A DNA stretch of 64,000 nucleotides from Streptomyces pyxinae. GTDB taxonomy: Bacteria > Actinomycetota > Actinomycetes > Streptomycetales > Streptomycetaceae. Position 1 is the first letter of the stretch, and each line of letters starts with the position of its first letter. The translations under genes were made by a program, and so were the position numbers. The stretch spans positions 124,001 to 188,000 of the forward strand of contig NZ_JANUGQ010000009.1 in the NCBI RefSeq assembly GCF_024756275.1. The letters run 5' to 3'. The notes beneath the pieces are model-generated. The model ran no database searches, was not told the DNA's origin, and worked only from the letters and a program-made list of their open reading frames with translations. Shown here in pieces: positions 12,719 through 22,136 of the stretch.

Positions 12719-12742
12719 TTCGAGGAGCGGGGCAGCGGGGTA

Positions 12743-14161
12743 TTAGCCCATCTCCTCCAACGCCTTGCCCTTGGTCTCCTTCACGAACTTGAGCACGAAG
12801 GGGATGGAGAGCGCGGCGAAGACCGCGTAGATGACGTACGTCCCGGAGAGGTTCCAGTCCGCCAGGGACGGGAAGCTCGCGGTGATCGCCCAGTTGGCGA
12901 TCCACTGGGCGGAGGCGGCGACGCCGAGGGCGGCGGCGCGGATGCGGTTGGGGAAGATCTCGCCCAGCAGGACCCAGACCACCACGCCCCAGGAGAGGGC
13001 GAAGAAGAGCACGAAGACATGGGCCGCGATCAGCGCGACCACACCCTGGGCGTGGGGCAGCTGGCCGTCCACCAGGTCGGCGGAGAAGGCCCAGGCCTCG
13101 CAGGCGAGGGCGATCGCCATGCCGGCCGAGCCGATGAGGGCGAGCGGCTTGCGGCCGATCCGGTCGACCAGGACCATCGCGATCACGGTGCCGATGATGT
13201 TGATGATCGACGTGGTGAACGAGTAGAAGAACGAGCCGGCCGGGTCGATGCCGACGGACTGCCAGAGCGTCGCGGAGTAGTAGAAGGCGACGTTGATGCC
13301 GACGAGCTGCTGGAAGACCGAGAGCCCGATGCCGATCCAGACGATGGGGAGGAAGCCCGCCCCGCCGCCGAGCAGGTCCTTGAAGCTGGACTTGTGCTCG
13401 CGGCGCATCGCCGTCTCGATCTCGTGGACGCGGGCGTCCAGGTCGATGTCCCGGCCCTCGACCTCGGCGAGGACCTCCTTGGCCCGGTCCTTGCGGCCGA
13501 CGGAGATCAGGAAGCGCGGGGACTCGGGGATCGCGAGGGAGAGCAGCCCGTAGAGCACGGCCGGGACGACCATCACCCCGAGCATCCACTGCCAGGCCTC
13601 CAGGCCGCCCAGCTTGCCGCGCTGGTCGCCGTCGGCCAGGTTGATGATGCCCCAGTTGACCAGCTGGGAGATGGCGATGCCGATCACGATGGCGGCCTGC
13701 TGGAAGGAGGCGAGCCGGCCGCGGTAGGCGGGCGGCGAGACCTCCGCGATGTACGCCGGGCCGATCACCGAGGCCATACCGATGGCGAAGCCGCCGATGA
13801 CGCGCCAGACCGCGAGGTCCCAGAGTGCGAACGGCAGGGCCGAGCCGACGGCGCTGATGGTGAAGAGGACGGCGGCGATCTGCATGCAGCGGATGCGGCC
13901 GATGCGGTCCGCGATCCGGCCGGCGGTGGCGGCACCGATGGCGCAGCCGATCAGCGCGATGGCGATGACCTGGGCGAGGGTGCCGGAGCCGATCTCGTAG
14001 CGGCTCCGGATGGCCTCGACGGCGCCGTTGATCACGGAGCTGTCGTAGCCGAAGAGGAAGCCGCCCATCGCGGCGGCGGCCGTGATGAAGATGACATGCC
14101 CGAGGTGGTCGGGGTGGGCCTCGCGGGCTCCCGACGCCGGTGGCTGCGCGGTGCTGGTCAC
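12743..14161 (-). CDS. glcP: Glucose permease GlcP, major facilitator superfamily
   Basis: Sugar:proton symporter. In S. coelicolor the gene at this location (SCO5578) encodes the main glucose permease, and the 472-residue length here is the same. Twelve membrane segments with sugar-porter signatures: GFLFGYDSSVINGA, GRIADRIGR, PAYIAEVSPPAYRGRL, PESPRFL, QQLVGINVAFYYS and DRIGRKPL. The GTG start at 14161 is set by an AGGAG SD; an upstream in-frame ATG at 14242 lacks one. A good promoter and palindrome lie upstream (14254-14294). Uptake through GlcP feeds glucose kinase-dependent catabolite control. Confidence 0.95.
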   Translation of the reverse strand: MTSTAQPPASGAREAHPDHLGHVIFITAAAAMGGFLFGYDSSVINGAVEAIRSRYEIGSGTLAQVIAIALIGCAIGAATAGRIADRIGRIRCMQIAAVLFTISAVGSALPFALWDLAVWRVIGGFAIGMASVIGPAYIAEVSPPAYRGRLASFQQAAIVIGIAISQLVNWGIINLADGDQRGKLGGLEAWQWMLGVMVVPAVLYGLLSLAIPESPRFLISVGRKDRAKEVLAEVEGRDIDLDARVHEIETAMRREHKSSFKDLLGGGAGFLPIVWIGIGLSVFQQLVGINVAFYYSATLWQSVGIDPAGSFFYSFTTSIINIIGTVIAMVLVDRIGRKPLALIGSAGMAIALACEAWAFSADLVDGQLPHAQGVVALIAAHVFVLFFALSWGVVVWVLLGEIFPNRIRAAALGVAASAQWIANWAITASFPSLADWNLSGTYVIYAVFAALSIPFVLKFVKETKGKALEEMG

Positions 14162-14253
14162 GTGTACTCCTGGGCCCGGCACCATCGCCGGGCATGGGGG
14201 GCGAGCCCTTCCAGTGGCGCACAACTTCCAGCCGCCCACCACTTGAAGGTAAA

Positions 14254-14294
14254 TACAACGTTGCAGAGACTATGCCTTCAGATTTCGAAGTCAA
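14254..14294 (-). promoter_or_regulatory. glcP promoter with overlapping operator-like palindrome
   Basis: On the minus strand a TTGACT -35 (14289-14294) and TAGTCT -10 (14267-14272) are separated by 16 bp. Immediately downstream is TGCAACGTTGTA (14254-14265), an almost perfect palindrome with the CAACGTTG core typical of LacI-family operators. The surrounding 90 nt are AT-rich compared with the window. From 14345 to 14566 nothing is recognised. Confidence 0.65.
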
Positions 14295-14566
14295 TAGTTG
14301 GCCTGAACTGATTCTTGATCCAGTCCCGAGGGGAGTTGCGTTCATGAGTTGAACTCAACTCCGAAGGGCGGGCACTCGGTGCCTCGGTGGGGATACCTCG
14401 CTCCCGTGGCCCGTCCGGGGCACCCTCGGCCCGCCCCGGCCGGCGCGCGGCGCACGGGGACGCCCGGCGGCGCGCATGATGCGCCCCCGGCGCGGGACAC
14501 CCGCGTGATCACGCCAGGCTCCCGGTACCGGTTCCGGCCCGGACGTCGGCCCAGGGCCCGGCGCGG

Positions 14567-17500
14567 TCAGCGCAGGCGCTGGCTGATCACCTTGGAGACG
14601 CCGTCACCCTGCATGGACACGCCGTAGAGCGCGTCCGCGACCTCCATCGTCCGCTTCTGGTGGGTGATCACGATCAGCTGGGAGCTCTCCTGGAGCTCGC
14701 GCATGATCCGGATCAGCCGCTGGAGGTTGGTGTCGTCCAGCGCAGCCTCGACCTCGTCCATCACATAGAACGGACTGGGCCGGGCCTTGAAGATCGACAC
14801 CAGGATGGCGACAGCGGTGAGCGAGCGTTCACCGCCCGAGAGCAGCGACAGCCGCTTGACCTTCTTCCCCGGGGGACGGGCCTCGACCTCGATGCCGGTG
14901 GTCAGCATGTTGCCGGGGTCGGTGAGCACGAGCCGTCCCTCGCCGCCCGGGAAGAGCCGCGAGAACACGCCCTGGAACTCACGGGCGGTGTCCCGGAACG
15001 CCTCCGTGAAGACCTGCTCGACCCGCTGGTCCACCTCCTTCACCACCTGAAGGAGGTCGGCCCGTGTCTTCTTCAGGTCTTCGAGCTGCTCGGAGAGGAA
15101 CTGGTGACGCTCCTCCAGCGCCGCGAACTCCTCCAGCGCCAGCGGATTCACCTTCCCGAGCCGTTGGTACGCCCGTTCGGCCGACGAGAGCCGTCTCTCC
15201 TGTTCCGCGCGGACGAAACGCACCGGCTGGTTGCGGGGGTGCGCCGGGTCCTCCGGCAGTTCCTCGCCCTCGGCGGGCGGCGCGGGCGGTACGGGCTGGT
15301 CGGGACCGTACTCGGCGATCAGCGCGGCCGGTTCGACGCCCAGTTCCTCCAGCGCCCTGGTCTCCAACTGCTCGATGCGCAACCGCTTCTCGGCCCCGAG
15401 CACCTCACCCCGGTGCACCGAGTCGGTGAGCTTGTCCAGCTCCGCCTTGAGCTCCCGGCCGGCCGCCCGGGCGGCGGTCAGCTCCTGGTCGCGCACCGCC
15501 CGGGCGGCCTCGGCGGCCGTCCGCTCCGTCTCGGCCCGGGCGGTGGACACCTCGACATGGGCGAGCAGTTGCCGGGCGCCGGCGGCCACCGCGCGGGCCG
15601 TCGCCGCCTCGTGGCGCAGCCGGGCGCGCCGCTGTTCGGCCCGGGCGCGGGCCTCGCGTTCGGCCCGGGCCCCCCGGTCCAGCGCGTCGGCCCGGCCGGC
15701 CAGTGCCTTCACCCGTTCCTCGTGGGTACGGGCCTGGAGCCGGGCCTCCATCTCGGTCTGCCGGGCGTTGGCCCCGTCGGCGGCGAGCCGGTCGCGCACC
15801 GTGGTGTCGGGCTCCTCCTCGGCCGGGGTCTCCTCGGCGGCCAGCAGCCGGGCGGCCAGTTCCTCCGCCTCCTCGGCCGCCCGGTCCAGCGCCTCCTGGG
15901 CCCGGTCGGCGGCGGCCGCCGCGCGCTCGGCCTCCCCGGCGGCACCCCGGGCCTGCCCGGAGAGCCGGCCGAGCGCCTGGCCGACCGCGGACTGCTCCCG
16001 GTCGGCCGCCCGGCACCGCTGCTCCAGCTCCTCGGCCCGGGCGGCGGCGGCCCGGTGCCGTTCGGCGGCCTCGTCCTGCCGGGCGGCCAGTTCCTCGCAC
16101 CGTACGGTCAGCGCGGCCAGCTCCTCGGCGGCCTCGTCGACGGACGCCCGGACCTCCAGCAGGCTGGGCGCCCCGGCCGAGCCGCCCTGCGCCAGGTGGC
16201 TGCCGAGCAGGTCCCCCTCGGCGGTGACGGCGACCAGTTCCGGGCGCTCCTCCACCAGTTCCCGGGCCTCGGTGAGTCCGGGGACGACCACGACGTCCCG
16301 CAGCAGCCGCCGGACGGCCGGCAGCAGCCCGGCCGGACCGCGCACCAGCCCGGCCGCCCGGACCGCTCCGGGCTCCTGCCCTCCGGCCGGGTCGGCCGGT
16401 CCGACAGCCGGTACGGCTCCAGCCTCGTCGTCGTACGGGCCGGCCAGCAGCAGCACGGCGCGGCCGGCGTCCTGTTTGCGCAGCAGCGCCAGTGCCTCGG
16501 CCGCCGTCGCCGGGTCCCGCACCGCCACGGCGTCGGCGGCGGCGCCCAGGGCCGCGGCGACCGGCGCCTCGTACCCGGGGGTGACGGTGAGCAGCCCGGC
16601 GGCCGGGCCGAGCACCCCGGGCAGTTCCGCGCCCGCCGCCAGCAGCGCCGCCGTACCGTCCTTCCGGCGCAGTCCCAGGGCCAGGGCGTCGTGGCGGGCC
16701 CGGGTGGCGGCGCGTTCCCGGTCGGCGGCGGTGGCGGCCTCCCGCGCCCCGGTCAGCGCGGCCTCCGCGTCCCGCAGTTCCTTGCGGGCCGCCTCGTGGG
16801 ACCCGGCCAGCTCGGTGCCGGCCGCCTCGGCTCCGTCGGCCTCGGCCCGCAGCCGCTCGTACTCCTCCTGAGCGGCGGCGGCCCGCTCCCGCGCCTCGTC
16901 GCTGGCCTCGGTGAGGCGCTCGATCTCGGCCCGGGCGGCGGCGGCCCGGGAGCGGGCGGCACCCGCCTGGGCGGAGAGCCGGGCCAGCCCCTCGCGCCGG
17001 TCGGCCAGGGCGCGGGCGGCGTCCCGGAGCCGGCGCTCCTCGGCGGCGAGCGCCCGTTCCAGTTCGGCGCGGTGCGCGACGGTGTCCTCCAGGGCGCGTT
17101 CGGCCGCCTCCAGCGCGGCGGTCAGCTCCGCCTCCTGCTCCCGGACGCGCGCGGCCTCCCGCTCCATGTCCTCCGGGTCGCGGCCCCGGCGCTCCTCGGG
17201 CGGCGCGGCGGTGGCGCTGGTGACCCGGGCGTCGGCCAGCGAGACGGTGCCGCGCACCCGCTCGGCCAGCCGGGCCAGTTCATTGGCGGTCTCCTGGGCG
17301 CTCCGGAGCCGGGGCGCGAGCCGCCGGACCTCCTCCTCCAGCTCCGCCTCCCGGGCCAGCGCCTCCCGCAGGCGGGCCTCGGCGCGGTCCTTGCGCTCCT
17401 TGAGTGCGGCCTCGTCGGCGAGTTCGGCGTCGAGCGCGGCCCGGAGGCGTACCAGGTCGTCGGCGAGCAGCCGCAGCCGGGCGTCCCGCAGATCGGCCTG

Positions 17501-18154
17501 GATGACGGCGGCCCGGCGGGCGACGGCGGCCTGCCGGCCGAGCGGCTTGAGCTGGCGGCGCAGTTCGGTGGTCAGGTCCTGGACCCTGGCGAGGTTGGCC
17601 TGCATCGCGTCGAGCTTCCGGAGCGCCTTCTCCTTGCGCTTGCGGTGCTTGAGGACGCCGGCCGCCTCCTCGATGAAGGCACGGCGGCCCATCGGGTCGG
17701 CGTGCAGCACGGAGTCGAGCCGGCCCTGTCCGACGATCACATGCATCTCGCGGCCGATGCCGGAGTCGGAGAGCAGTTCCTGCACATCGAGCAGCCGGCA
17801 GGTGTCGCCGTTGATCTGGTACTCGCTGCCGCCGTTGCGGAACATGGTCCGGGTGATAGTGACTTCGGCGTAGTCGATGGGCAGCGCGCCGTCGGAGTTG
17901 TCGATGGTGAGGGAGACCTCGGCGCGGCCGAGCGGCGGGCGCCCGCCGGCGCCCGCGAAGATCACGTCCTCCATCTTGCCGCCGCGCAGCGACTTGGCGC
18001 CCTGCTCGCCCATGACCCAGGAGAGCGCGTCCACCACATTGGACTTGCCCGAGCCGTTCGGCCCCACGACGCAGGTGATGCCCGGTTCGAACCGGAGGGT
18101 GGTGGCCGAGGCGAACGACTTGAAACCGCGGAGGGTCAGGGCCTTGAGGTGCAC
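14567..18154 (-). CDS. smc: Chromosome segregation ATPase SMC
   Basis: A 1195-residue structural maintenance of chromosomes protein, acting with ScpA/ScpB in condensation and segregation. N-terminal Walker A GPNGSGKSN at 31-39; two long Ala/Glu/Arg-rich coiled-coil arms flank the hinge (around residues 500-650, rich in Gly and hydrophobics); C-terminal signature LSGGERSLTAVAIL at about 1105 and Walker B YVMDEVEAALDD at about 1131. The GTG start at 18154 gives VHLKALTLRGFKSFA, the family N-terminus. A TAGAGT hexamer ends eight bases before it, with no SD, implying a leaderless mRNA. Very high GC produces long false ORFs on the opposite strand. Confidence 0.97.
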   Translation of the reverse strand: MHLKALTLRGFKSFASATTLRFEPGITCVVGPNGSGKSNVVDALSWVMGEQGAKSLRGGKMEDVIFAGAGGRPPLGRAEVSLTIDNSDGALPIDYAEVTITRTMFRNGGSEYQINGDTCRLLDVQELLSDSGIGREMHVIVGQGRLDSVLHADPMGRRAFIEEAAGVLKHRKRKEKALRKLDAMQANLARVQDLTTELRRQLKPLGRQAAVARRAAVIQADLRDARLRLLADDLVRLRAALDAELADEAALKERKDRAEARLREALAREAELEEEVRRLAPRLRSAQETANELARLAERVRGTVSLADARVTSATAAPPEERRGRDPEDMEREAARVREQEAELTAALEAAERALEDTVAHRAELERALAAEERRLRDAARALADRREGLARLSAQAGAARSRAAAARAEIERLTEASDEARERAAAAQEEYERLRAEADGAEAAGTELAGSHEAARKELRDAEAALTGAREAATAADRERAATRARHDALALGLRRKDGTAALLAAGAELPGVLGPAAGLLTVTPGYEAPVAAALGAAADAVAVRDPATAAEALALLRKQDAGRAVLLLAGPYDDEAGAVPAVGPADPAGGQEPGAVRAAGLVRGPAGLLPAVRRLLRDVVVVPGLTEARELVEERPELVAVTAEGDLLGSHLAQGGSAGAPSLLEVRASVDEAAEELAALTVRCEELAARQDEAAERHRAAAARAEELEQRCRAADREQSAVGQALGRLSGQARGAAGEAERAAAAADRAQEALDRAAEEAEELAARLLAAEETPAEEEPDTTVRDRLAADGANARQTEMEARLQARTHEERVKALAGRADALDRGARAEREARARAEQRRARLRHEAATARAVAAGARQLLAHVEVSTARAETERTAAEAARAVRDQELTAARAAGRELKAELDKLTDSVHRGEVLGAEKRLRIEQLETRALEELGVEPAALIAEYGPDQPVPPAPPAEGEELPEDPAHPRNQPVRFVRAEQERRLSSAERAYQRLGKVNPLALEEFAALEERHQFLSEQLEDLKKTRADLLQVVKEVDQRVEQVFTEAFRDTAREFQGVFSRLFPGGEGRLVLTDPGNMLTTGIEVEARPPGKKVKRLSLLSGGERSLTAVAILVSIFKARPSPFYVMDEVEAALDDTNLQRLIRIMRELQESSQLIVITHQKRTMEVADALYGVSMQGDGVSKVISQRLR

Positions 18155-18162
18155 GCCCGCCG

Positions 18163-18168
18163 ACTCTA
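18163..18168 (-). promoter_or_regulatory. -10 hexamer of smc (leaderless)
   Basis: TAGAGT on the minus strand, eight nucleotides before the smc GTG. No Shine-Dalgarno sequence is present. Confidence 0.5.
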
Positions 18169-18443
18169 CCGGGCGGCCTCCGTTTGGCCCTGTTACCCGG
18201 AGGGCAGATCTGACCGTGAACGGAAGGGGGGCGGCGAGTGACGGATGGGGCACGGTTCAGCACCGGGCCGACCGGGACACCGGTGGCACCCGCGCCCGCG
18301 GCTCCCTCCGGACCGGTGACGGCAGCGGTCGGCGGAAGGGACGGGCGCGGCGGGCGTCCGGGGCAGCCGCGGAGGAGCGGCAAGGCCCGGAGAAGCCGCA
18401 GAGGATTCCGAGCGGACATCGGAAAAGACGGAGAAAAGACAGA

Positions 18444-18465
18444 AGGGACGCCGTTCGGCGTCCCT
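18444..18465 (-). terminator. Terminator of the small coiled-coil gene
   Basis: AGGGACGCC / GGCGTCCCT, a 9-bp stem with a 4-nt loop. On the minus strand it is followed by a T-rich tail (TTCTGTCTTTTCTCC), a classical intrinsic terminator. The remainder of the 362-nt gap 18155-18516 holds only the smc promoter. Confidence 0.85.
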
Positions 18466-18516
18466 TGCATATCTCGCGAGAGTGTTTCTCACCGTGCCCC
18501 GGCTGCGCCGGCGGGG

Positions 18517-18726
18517 TCAGGTGAGCGCAGGCTCCGCCTTGGGTACGTCGATGTCGATGCCGTTGAGCAGCGACTCGCTCCGAGCGGCGGCGTTCAGCGC
18601 GTCATTCTCCGACTGGATTCGTACCAGCTCGGACTCCAGGTCCTGGACGCGCTGCTGAAGCCGTCGCATCTCGGCGAGGAGTCGCGGGTCGGAACCGCCG
18701 ACGTAACCGAGAAGCGCCTTTGCCAT
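18517..18726 (-). CDS. Small conserved coiled-coil protein next to smc
   Basis: A 69-residue protein of unknown function. The N-terminus MAKALLGYVGGSDPRLLAEM is followed by a leucine-heptad coiled coil (about residues 14-47, RRLQQRVQDLESELVRIQSE) and an acidic tail. The SD GGAGGACC precedes the ATG. It has its own U-tailed terminator and sits between acylphosphatase and smc, all on the minus strand. I recall near-identical proteins in other Streptomyces but no assigned role. Dimerisation through the coiled coil is a reasonable inference; any link to SMC is only positional. Confidence 0.85.
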   Translation of the reverse strand: MAKALLGYVGGSDPRLLAEMRRLQQRVQDLESELVRIQSENDALNAAARSESLLNGIDIDVPKAEPALT

Positions 18727-19376
18727 GACTGATGGTCCTCCACACTGAGTGACCGACCGATGCGGTTGTGGTCGTGAGGGATCCGCACCCGCGATGCCCG
18801 GTGGGCCGAGGTGAAACCGCTGTTCTTGTCACCGGACAGCAGGGGTGCGCGGGGCTTTCAGCGTCTCACCAAAAAGTTTGACGGTCAACACGATCACGCC
18901 GCGCATCGCCGGGCAACCGGGGGGTTTGCGGACCGTCGTCCCGACGGCCCCACCTCGCGCGCGGCACCCGTGAGCGGTAAGGGCCCGACCTGCCGGCCGG
19001 GTACTCATCTGTTCACTCGCTGCCGCGCAGCCTGGCACGGCGACCCGTTTCTTGGCAACCACCAGGTCTTCTTCGCTTCGCCCGCCGGTCGCCTCCGGTC
19101 GCCCGCGCCCGCCGCCCCGATCACCCGGCGCCACCGCCCCGGTCGTACGCGGACGGCCGCGAGCGGCACCCCGGGGCGCCGCGCTCCGGCCGGCGGGGCC
19201 CGCGCATGTGGCGCGAATCACCCGATCACCGGCGATCCGCCCGGCCCCACGGTGGCCCGCCCCGGGCGCCGGGGCCGGCCGGGCACCGGGGGTCGGCGGG
19301 ATCAGCCGGGCCCAGCGGGGTCAACCGGTCACCGGATCGATGAGTCAACGGATCAAGGGGCCAGTGGACCGGCCGA
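18727..19376. other. 650-nt gap without a recognised gene
   Basis: Between the coiled-coil gene and acylphosphatase. It contains an AT-richer stretch near 18870-18890 (minus strand TTGACCGTCAAACTTTTTGG), which may belong to a promoter for the coiled-coil gene. ORFs here are Arg/Pro/Gly-rich and unconvincing. Confidence 0.4.
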
Positions 19377-19658
19377 TCAACGGGTGACGAAGCCGTCGTA
19401 GCCACCGCGCGGGGCGTCCCAGATCTCGGTGACGCCGTCGACCCGGCCCGGGGTGTCCTCGGAGCGAAGCCACTCCAGCAAACGGTGGCAATTCTCACTC
19501 GGCCCCTCGGCCACCACCTGCACCCTGCCGTCCTCAAGATTCAGGGCGAAGCCGGTCAGACCGCCGATCTCCAAAGCGTTTGCCCTGGTGAACCAGCGGA
19601 AGCCCACTCCCTGTACTCGGCCGCGCACCCAGGCGACGAGTCGTGCGTCTGCGTTCAT
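19377..19658 (-). CDS. acyP: Acylphosphatase
   Basis: A 93-residue acylphosphatase that hydrolyses the carboxyl-phosphate bond of acyl phosphates. The catalytic signature [13 protein letters not shown] (residues about 11-23) supplies the phosphate-binding Arg, and the second motif [17 protein letters not shown] holds the catalytic Asn. Length is typical. The ATG has no SD, and a TAGCGT hexamer ends six bases upstream, pointing to a leaderless transcript. Confidence 0.95.
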   Translation of the reverse strand: MNADARLVAWVRGRVQGVGFRWFTRANALEIGGLTGFALNLEDGRVQVVAEGPSENCHRLLEWLRSEDTPGRVDGVTEIWDAPRGGYDGFVTR

Positions 19659-19664
19659 GGCTGC

Positions 19665-19670
19665 ACGCTA
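19665..19670 (-). promoter_or_regulatory. -10 hexamer of acylphosphatase (leaderless)
   Basis: TAGCGT on the minus strand, six nucleotides before the ATG. Confidence 0.5.
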
Positions 19671-19870
19671 ACCGGCCAATGTCTTCCGGCACACGTCGCC
19701 CTCGCGCCTCATGGCGTACAGTCCCGACGCAATGAGGCTCACCCGTTCGGGGGAGCGCAGAGAGGCCGCGCCGACCCGCGGACGTACCGGTGCGGACGGG
19801 GTGTCCCCGGCACCGGCGGCCGTGGGACCCGCAGGTCTCACCAGTACCAGGAAGCAGGAAGGCAGAGCAG

Positions 19871-20839
19871 ATGGGACGCCATCGCCGCTCCGGCGCCGCC
19901 CCCGCCGACGCGCACCCGGCAGGTTCGCACGGCGGCGGTACGCTCCGGAGGAAGAAGCCGGTCGTGCCGGTACGCACCGGTCTGCTCGGCGCCTCCGCCG
20001 CGATCGCGGTCGGCGCGGTGGCGGTCGCCTCCGGTCTGCTGCCCGGCGGCGACTCCTACGACATCGGCGGCGGCCCGTCCGGTGAGCAGGTGCGCACCGG
20101 CATGCCCGAGCTGCGCACCCAGGGCGGGACCGGTGACCTGCGGGCCTCCGACCGCGCGTCCGCCCCGGCGAGCCGGGGTGCCGACCGCTCGGCACCCCCC
20201 GGCCAGGCATCCGCCTCCCCGTCGGCCAGGCCCTCCGCGTCGGCGCCGTCCGCCTCCGCCCCCTCCTCCTCGGCGTCCGCCATCCCGAAGAGCCCGGCGA
20301 AGCCCTCCACCACTCCCCCGAAGAGCCGTACCGCCGAGCCGGTACGGCCGAAGCAGCCCGAGGCGCGCCCGGAGCGCACCAGGAGCGCGGCCCCGTCCCG
20401 TACGGCGACGGCGGCGCCCAGCCGTGAGCCGGCCGGCACCCCCTCGGCAGGCAGCGGCCGGGAGCAGGCGGCGGAGGCGGCGGTGCTCACCCTGGTCAAC
20501 GCCGAACGGGCCAAGGTCGGCTGCTCCCCGCTCCGCTTCGACCCCGATCTGGCGGCCCTGGCCGGGGCGTTCAGCCGGGACATGGCCAAGCGGGACTTCT
20601 TCGCCCACACCTCCCCCGACGGCGCCTCCCCCTGGGACCGCGCGGCCACGGCCGGCGTCAGCGGGCTCGGCGCCGAGAACATAGCCCGCGGCCAGGCCGA
20701 CGCGGAGGCGGTGATGGCCACCTGGATGACCAGCGAGGGCCACCGCGCCAACATCCTGAACTGCGACTACACCCGCCTCGGCGTGGGCGTCCACTTCGGT
20801 GACGGCGGCCCCTGGTGGACCCAGGACTTCGGCTTCTGA
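19871..20839 (+). CDS. Secreted/anchored CAP (SCP-like) domain protein
   Basis: A 322-residue protein. A basic N-terminus (MGRHRRSG) leads to a hydrophobic segment (about residues 39-57, GLLGASAAIAVGAVAVASGL) that should be a signal peptide or signal anchor. A long Ser/Pro/Ala-rich linker (about 85-200) precedes a C-terminal CAP/SCP domain with VNAERAKVGCSPL, AHTSPDG, GLGAENIARG, MTSEGHRANILN and a terminal WWTQDFGF. Bacterial CAP domains of this type are extracellular and mostly of unknown activity. The ATG at 19871 follows GGAAGG. Start and export mode are inferred. Confidence 0.88.
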   Translation: MGRHRRSGAAPADAHPAGSHGGGTLRRKKPVVPVRTGLLGASAAIAVGAVAVASGLLPGGDSYDIGGGPSGEQVRTGMPELRTQGGTGDLRASDRASAPASRGADRSAPPGQASASPSARPSASAPSASAPSSSASAIPKSPAKPSTTPPKSRTAEPVRPKQPEARPERTRSAAPSRTATAAPSREPAGTPSAGSGREQAAEAAVLTLVNAERAKVGCSPLRFDPDLAALAGAFSRDMAKRDFFAHTSPDGASPWDRAATAGVSGLGAENIARGQADAEAVMATWMTSEGHRANILNCDYTRLGVGVHFGDGGPWWTQDFGF

Positions 20840-20900
20840 GCCTTCTGCGGCTTCCGGGCACCTCCCCGCACGCACCACCTCCGCACCCCCGGGCTCCGGC

Positions 20901-20928
20901 CCCGGTCACCGCACGTCCCGTGACCGGG
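20901..20928. terminator. Bidirectional terminator, CAP gene / mutM
   Basis: CCCGGTCAC (20901-20909) pairs with GTGACCGGG (20920-20928). It lies between the convergent genes ending at 20839 (+) and 20945 (-). Confidence 0.65.
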
Positions 20929-20944
20929 TCCGGGGCGCGCGCCG

Positions 20945-21805
20945 TCAGGCTGTCGTACGGGGTGGCCGCTGGCAGTGGGGGCAGTAGTAGCTGGAGCGGT
21001 TCATCCAGGGACGGCGGCGCATGAGGGTGCCGCAGCGGCGGCAGGGGAGGTTCTCGCGCCCGTAGGCGTCCAGGGAGCGGTCGAAGTAGCCGGACTCGCC
21101 GTTCACATTGACGTACAGGCTGTCGAAGCTGGTGCCGCCGACGGCGAGGGCGGCGTTCATCACGTCCCGGATGTGGCCGAGCAGCTCGGCCGTGCGGGGG
21201 CGGGTGAGGGTGGCGGTCGGGCGGTCGTAGTGGAGACGGGTGCGCCAGAGGGCCTCGTCGGCGTAGATGTTGCCGACCCCGCTGATCAGCGACTGGTCGA
21301 GCAGGGCGCGCTTGACGGTGGTGCGGCGCAGCCGGAGGGCGGTGTGGAAGGCGGCGTCGTCGAAGGCCGGGTCGAGCGGGTCGCGGGCGATGTGTGCGAT
21401 GACGTCCGGCAGCCCGTCCGGGGTGTTGTCGTGGAGCGAGAGGCCGCCGAAGGTCCGCTGGTCGACGAAGCGCAGCTCGGTGCCGAGCGGGTCGTCGAAC
21501 CGGAACCGGACGCGCAGGTGCTTCTCGTCCGGGGCGTCCTCGGGCTGGACCAGCAGCTGGCCGCTCATGCCGAGGTGGCCCAGGACGGAGGCGTCGGTGT
21601 CGGCGAGCGGCAGCCACAGGTACTTGCCGCGCCGCCGGGCCGTGCCGAAGCGGTGGCCGACGAGCCGGGCCGCGAAGTCGTCGCCGCCGGCCTCGTGGCG
21701 CCGGACCGCGCGCGGGTGCATCACCTGCACGACGGCCACGGTCCGGCCGCTGACCCAGCGTTCCAGGCCGCGGCGGACGACTTCGACCTCGGGCAGTTCG
21801 GGCAC
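20945..21805 (-). CDS. mutM: Formamidopyrimidine-DNA glycosylase MutM (Fpg)
   Basis: Base-excision repair glycosylase/AP lyase that removes 8-oxoguanine and formamidopyrimidines. The 286 residues start with the catalytic [14 protein letters not shown] (Pro2, Glu3 after GTG), contain the helix-two-turn-helix [20 protein letters not shown], and end in a zinc finger with CRRCGTLM and CPHC. The GTG at 21805 is fixed by the required N-terminal proline and a GAGGAG SD; the frame is open further upstream but that is spurious. It follows rnc but is separated by a terminator. Confidence 0.97.
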   Translation of the reverse strand: MPELPEVEVVRRGLERWVSGRTVAVVQVMHPRAVRRHEAGGDDFAARLVGHRFGTARRRGKYLWLPLADTDASVLGHLGMSGQLLVQPEDAPDEKHLRVRFRFDDPLGTELRFVDQRTFGGLSLHDNTPDGLPDVIAHIARDPLDPAFDDAAFHTALRLRRTTVKRALLDQSLISGVGNIYADEALWRTRLHYDRPTATLTRPRTAELLGHIRDVMNAALAVGGTSFDSLYVNVNGESGYFDRSLDAYGRENLPCRRCGTLMRRRPWMNRSSYYCPHCQRPPRTTA

Positions 21806-22094
21806 GGCGGGCGCTCCTCGGAGGGCTGGACGGGTACGCGGCGGTGGGCGGCTGCCCGGCGGCCGGGCGGAAACCGGTGGGCAGTCGGACGCCTGCCCGG
21901 ACGAGCGGATACCCGGCGGCCGGGCGGGCACCCTCCGGAAGGACGGACACCCCGCGGGGACGGACACCCGGCGGTCCCGGCGGGAAGCCCGGACCGGGAG
22001 CCGGGCCGGGAGCGCCGGTGGCGGGCGCCCGGTGAAACCTGGTCGAACTTGGTGGAACCGGGGGAACCCGGTCGGAACCTGGGGAAAGCGAAAG

Positions 22095-22121
22095 CCCCGC
22101 CGCGCTGGGTGCGCGGCGGGG
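22095..22121 (-). terminator. Terminator after rnc
   Basis: CCCCGCCGCGC (22095-22105) and its complement GCGCGGCGGGG (22111-22121). On the minus strand it is followed by CTTTCGCTTTCC. It isolates mutM from the DUF177-rpmF-rnc operon. The rest of the 331-nt gap 21806-22136 is GC-rich imperfect repeats with no gene. Confidence 0.8.
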
Positions 22122-22136
22122 AGGGAAGCGGTCCGG

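Noticed and set aside
18829..19221. 130-codon minus-strand ORF in the gap before the small coiled-coil gene
   Set aside because: Arg/Gly/Ala-rich, no SD, no family resemblance; likely spurious.
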